8,784 nt of DNA from the NCBI GenBank assembly GCA_030591305.1, contig JAUVBI010000122.1, positions 1-8,784 on the forward strand. The letters are read 5' to 3'. The DNA is from Pseudomonadota bacterium (GTDB taxonomy: Bacteria; Pseudomonadota; Gammaproteobacteria; Pseudomonadales; Halieaceae). Position 1 is the first letter of the stretch. Each line of letters opens with the position of its first letter. Below are positions 7,077-8,784 of the stretch, piece by piece. The position numbers and the translations under genes were made by a program. A model generated the notes under the pieces. The model saw only the letters and a list, made by a program, of their open reading frames with translations, searched no databases and had not been told where the DNA came from.

Positions 7077-7099
7077 CAGGATGTCCGTGAAATTAGTCC

Positions 7100-7117
7100 C
7101 AGCATCTTATTATGCTG
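7100..7117. repeat. Short inverted repeat CAGCAT/ATGCTG
   Basis: CAGCAT (7100-7105) and ATGCTG (7112-7117) form a perfect 6-bp stem with a 6-nt loop in the middle of the divergent intergenic region. It has no adjoining U-tract, so it is not a terminator. It may be an operator half-site pair or chance. Confidence 0.3.
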
Positions 7118-7168
7118 CCAGAGTGTGGGCAGCTATCTTCTTGCCGGCTACCGAGGGGCGGTGTCGCA

Positions 7169-7187
7169 GGCTATAATTTCCATAGCC
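7169..7187 (+). promoter_or_regulatory. Candidate -10 (TATAAT) inside a dyad, upstream of SulP gene
   Basis: A perfect consensus -10 hexamer TATAAT lies at 7172-7177, about 65 bp before the SulP ATG. It overlaps an inverted repeat with GGCTAT at 7169-7174 and ATAGCC at 7182-7187, 7-nt loop. The -35 region is poor: the nearest option, CTACCG at 7148-7153 with an 18-bp spacer, matches consensus weakly. That would fit a regulated or activator-dependent promoter. The motif is seen; promoter activity is inferred. Confidence 0.35.
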
Positions 7188-7204
7188 GTCACATTTGCCT
7201 TAAG

Positions 7205-7224
7205 ATGTGTCAAATATGGCACAT
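7205..7224. promoter_or_regulatory. Operator-like dyad in the SulP 5' leader
   Basis: ATGTGTCA (7205-7212) and TGGCACAT (7217-7224) are 8-bp inverted arms around AATA, with one mismatch that would be a G-U pair in RNA. The dyad ends 17 nt before the SulP ATG. The TGTG and CACA cores are separated by 10 bp, not the 8 bp of a CRP site, so CRP is not the obvious ligand. It could be a repressor operator or a leader hairpin near the ribosome-binding site. Confidence 0.4.
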
Positions 7225-7241
7225 ACTGCCCAAGGCAATAA

Positions 7242-8784
7242 ATGAAAGTTTTGACAAGCATGCTGCCCGTACTCGACTGGAGCCGGGAGTATAATCGGGA
7301 ATACTTCGCCAGTGATACGCTGGCTGCCGTCATTGTCACTATCATGCTAATTCCACAGTCATTGGCCTATGCGCTGTTGGCGGGCCTGCCTGCCGAAATG
7401 GGTTTGTATGCCAGCATTTTACCCCTTATTGCCTATGCCTTACTGGGAACCAGTCGCACCCTGTCGGTAGGCCCGGTGGCGGTGGTGTCGCTAATGACGG
7501 CGACCGCCATTGGAAAAGTTGCGGAGACGGGAAGTGCTGATTATATAACCGCCGCGATAGCCATGGCACTGATTTCCGGGCTGATGTTAATTGTTATGGG
7601 TTTTTTGCGTTTCGGTTTTCTGGCTAATTTTCTGTCACATCCGGTTGTCTCGGGTTTTATCACTGCGTCCGGGCTTATTATTGCCCTTAGCCAAATGCGC
7701 CACATTTTTGGTATCGAGGCCCACGGTGATAATTTACTGGAACTGGTGGGCTCGCTTGTGGCTCATAGTGATTCGGTTAACGGGGTGACGCTGGCCACCG
7801 GTAGCTGTGCATTGGTGTTTTTATTTTGGGCCCGAAGTGGTTTAAAGCCTCTGCTGATGAAGTTTGGGTTTACCGGCAGTAGCGCGGCTATGCTGGCAAA
7901 GGCAGGCCCGGTGCTGGTTATTATCGCAACGATTCTGGCCAGCTATTATGGCGACTTTGGTGCACAGGGGGTAGCGCTGGTTGGCCAGGTTCCCCGTGGG
8001 CTACCCAGCCTTTCAATTCCCAACTATGATCCGGATTTGTGGTCTGACCTTGTGGTATCGGCCATGCTGATTTCCATCATCGGTTATGTGGAGTCGGTGT
8101 CCGTGGGTAAAACCCTGGGGGCAAAACGACGTCAGAGAATTGACCCCAACCAGGAGCTTATTGCACTGGGTGCTGCCAATGTAGCGTCGTCTATATCCGC
8201 GGGTTTTCCCGTTACAGGTGGCTTTTCAAGGTCCATTGTTAATTTTGATTCCGGTGCCCAGACACCTGTGGCCAGTATATTGGCGGCTGTGGGTATTGGT
8301 ATTGCGGCGATGGTGCTGACACCAGTTCTATTCTACCTGCCAAAGGCCGCATTGGCCGCTGCGATTATAGTGGCGGTTACATCACTGTTTGATTTTGGCG
8401 TTGTGCTTCGGGCCTGGCGCTATTCACGCTCGGATTTTATTGCCATAATAACTACTATTGTCATTACCCTGGGGCTGGGTGTGGAACTGGGTGTTTTGAG
8501 CGGCGTTCTCTCCTCTGTTCTGCTGCATTTATATAAAACATCAAGACCTCATATTGCGGTATTGGGTGCTGTGGCCGGTACCGAACACTTCAGGAATATA
8601 GACAGGCACAATGTTATTACACACAAAAATCTTGTTTCCATACGGGTGGATGAAAGCCTGTATTTTGCCAATGCCAGTTATTTGGAAGACTATATATACA
8701 GTCTTATCGTCGACAATGAAGATTTGGAGCATGTAATTTTATTGTGTAATGCCATTAACGAAATAGACATGAGTGCACTGGAAG
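7242..8784 (+). CDS. SulP-family inorganic anion (sulfate/bicarbonate-type) permease, 3'-truncated
   Basis: The frame runs open from ATG 7242 to the window edge: 514 codons plus one base. It encodes a SulP/SLC26-type inner-membrane transporter. Family blocks are IPQSLAYALLAGLPAEMGLY (37-56), GTSRTLSVGPVAVVSL (69-84), SHPVVSGF (132-139), IIGYVESVSVGK (279-290) with the transmembrane Glu284 linked to proton coupling in some members, and FPVTGGFSRSIVNF (322-335). Many hydrophobic segments fill residues 24-430. A STAS domain starts near 435, with PHIAVLG, GTEHFRN, VSIRVDESLYFANASYLED, and the NEIDMSAL loop at the edge. About 50-60 residues are probably missing. The start is chosen by N-terminal fit; only a weak AAGG-like sequence precedes it, and ATG 7260 (residue 7) is a possible alternative. 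Sulfate is the default substrate, but bicarbonate or other anions cannot be excluded. It is divergent from the fusion gene. Confidence 0.94.
   Translation, partial: MKVLTSMLPVLDWSREYNREYFASDTLAAVIVTIMLIPQSLAYALLAGLPAEMGLYASILPLIAYALLGTSRTLSVGPVAVVSLMTATAIGKVAETGSADYITAAIAMALISGLMLIVMGFLRFGFLANFLSHPVVSGFITASGLIIALSQMRHIFGIEAHGDNLLELVGSLVAHSDSVNGVTLATGSCALVFLFWARSGLKPLLMKFGFTGSSAAMLAKAGPVLVIIATILASYYGDFGAQGVALVGQVPRGLPSLSIPNYDPDLWSDLVVSAMLISIIGYVESVSVGKTLGAKRRQRIDPNQELIALGAANVASSISAGFPVTGGFSRSIVNFDSGAQTPVASILAAVGIGIAAMVLTPVLFYLPKAALAAAIIVAVTSLFDFGVVLRAWRYSRSDFIAIITTIVITLGLGVELGVLSGVLSSVLLHLYKTSRPHIAVLGAVAGTEHFRNIDRHNVITHKNLVSIRVDESLYFANASYLEDYIYSLIVDNEDLEHVILLCNAINEIDMSALE

Larger units (their letters stand above)
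7003..7241. other. Divergent intergenic region with several dyads
   Basis: This 239-bp gap separates the minus-strand fusion gene from the plus-strand SulP gene, so it should hold promoters for both. I see no convincing coding sequence, tRNA or terminator. It holds the dyad cluster at 7028-7076, a 6-bp hairpin at 7100-7117, a TATAAT within a dyad at 7169-7187, and an operator-like dyad at 7205-7224. I could not assign a good -35/-10 pair for the minus-strand gene. A C-rich stretch just before its ATG (7003-7025, minus strand) has no ribosome-binding sequence. Confidence 0.7.

Noticed and set aside
7205..7224. CRP binding site
   Set aside because: The TGTG and CACA cores are separated by 10 bp rather than the 8 bp of the CRP consensus.
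7112..7294. 60-codon open frame overlapping the SulP start
   Set aside because: It overlaps the SulP gene in another frame and spans the promoter-like elements; its composition is not protein-like.

Overview
The window looks like chromosomal DNA of a Gram-negative proteobacterium, most likely a marine-type gammaproteobacterium. The grounds are dense gene packing, mid-range GC judged by eye, Shine-Dalgarno-led short gaps, and a GspE/PilB-class ATPase and SulP permease of proteobacterial type. The taxon is inferred from protein flavour only; no rRNA or other marker is present. I see no tRNA, CRISPR array, insertion sequence or phage gene.

Region 1 (1-3586, plus strand) is an apparent operon of three tightly spaced genes (gaps of 4 and 9 nt). 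They are the 3' part of an M20-family zinc peptidase/amidohydrolase, a DUF2855 protein (MDR-like, function unknown), and a 460-residue protein made of two thioredoxin-fold DsbA/2-hydroxychromene-2-carboxylate-isomerase (HCCA/GST-kappa)-like modules. Together they suggest small-molecule catabolism or detoxification, but the substrate cannot be read from the sequence.

Region 2 (3643-7002, minus strand) is a two-gene unit convergent with region 1. Its promoter-proximal gene encodes an unusual fusion: an N-terminal protein-L-isoaspartate methyltransferase (PCMT)-like domain joined to a complete GspE/PilB/MshE-type secretion or pilus ATPase. The stop of this gene abuts the ATG of a MoxR-like AAA+ ATPase of the kind usually found beside VWA, DUF5682 or SWIM proteins. 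None of those partners, and no pilus or type II secretion gene, lies in the window. This pair is the strongest candidate for an undescribed system: two different NTPases, one carrying a methyltransferase fold that keeps its SAM-binding loop but has changed the isoaspartyl catalytic motif.

Region 3 (7003-7241) is a 239-bp divergent intergenic region rich in small dyads, with a perfect TATAAT overlapping one of them. It probably holds the promoters of the fusion gene and of the gene to its right.

Region 4 (7242-8784, plus strand) is a SulP-family anion permease open at the right edge. It covers the whole membrane domain and most of the STAS domain.
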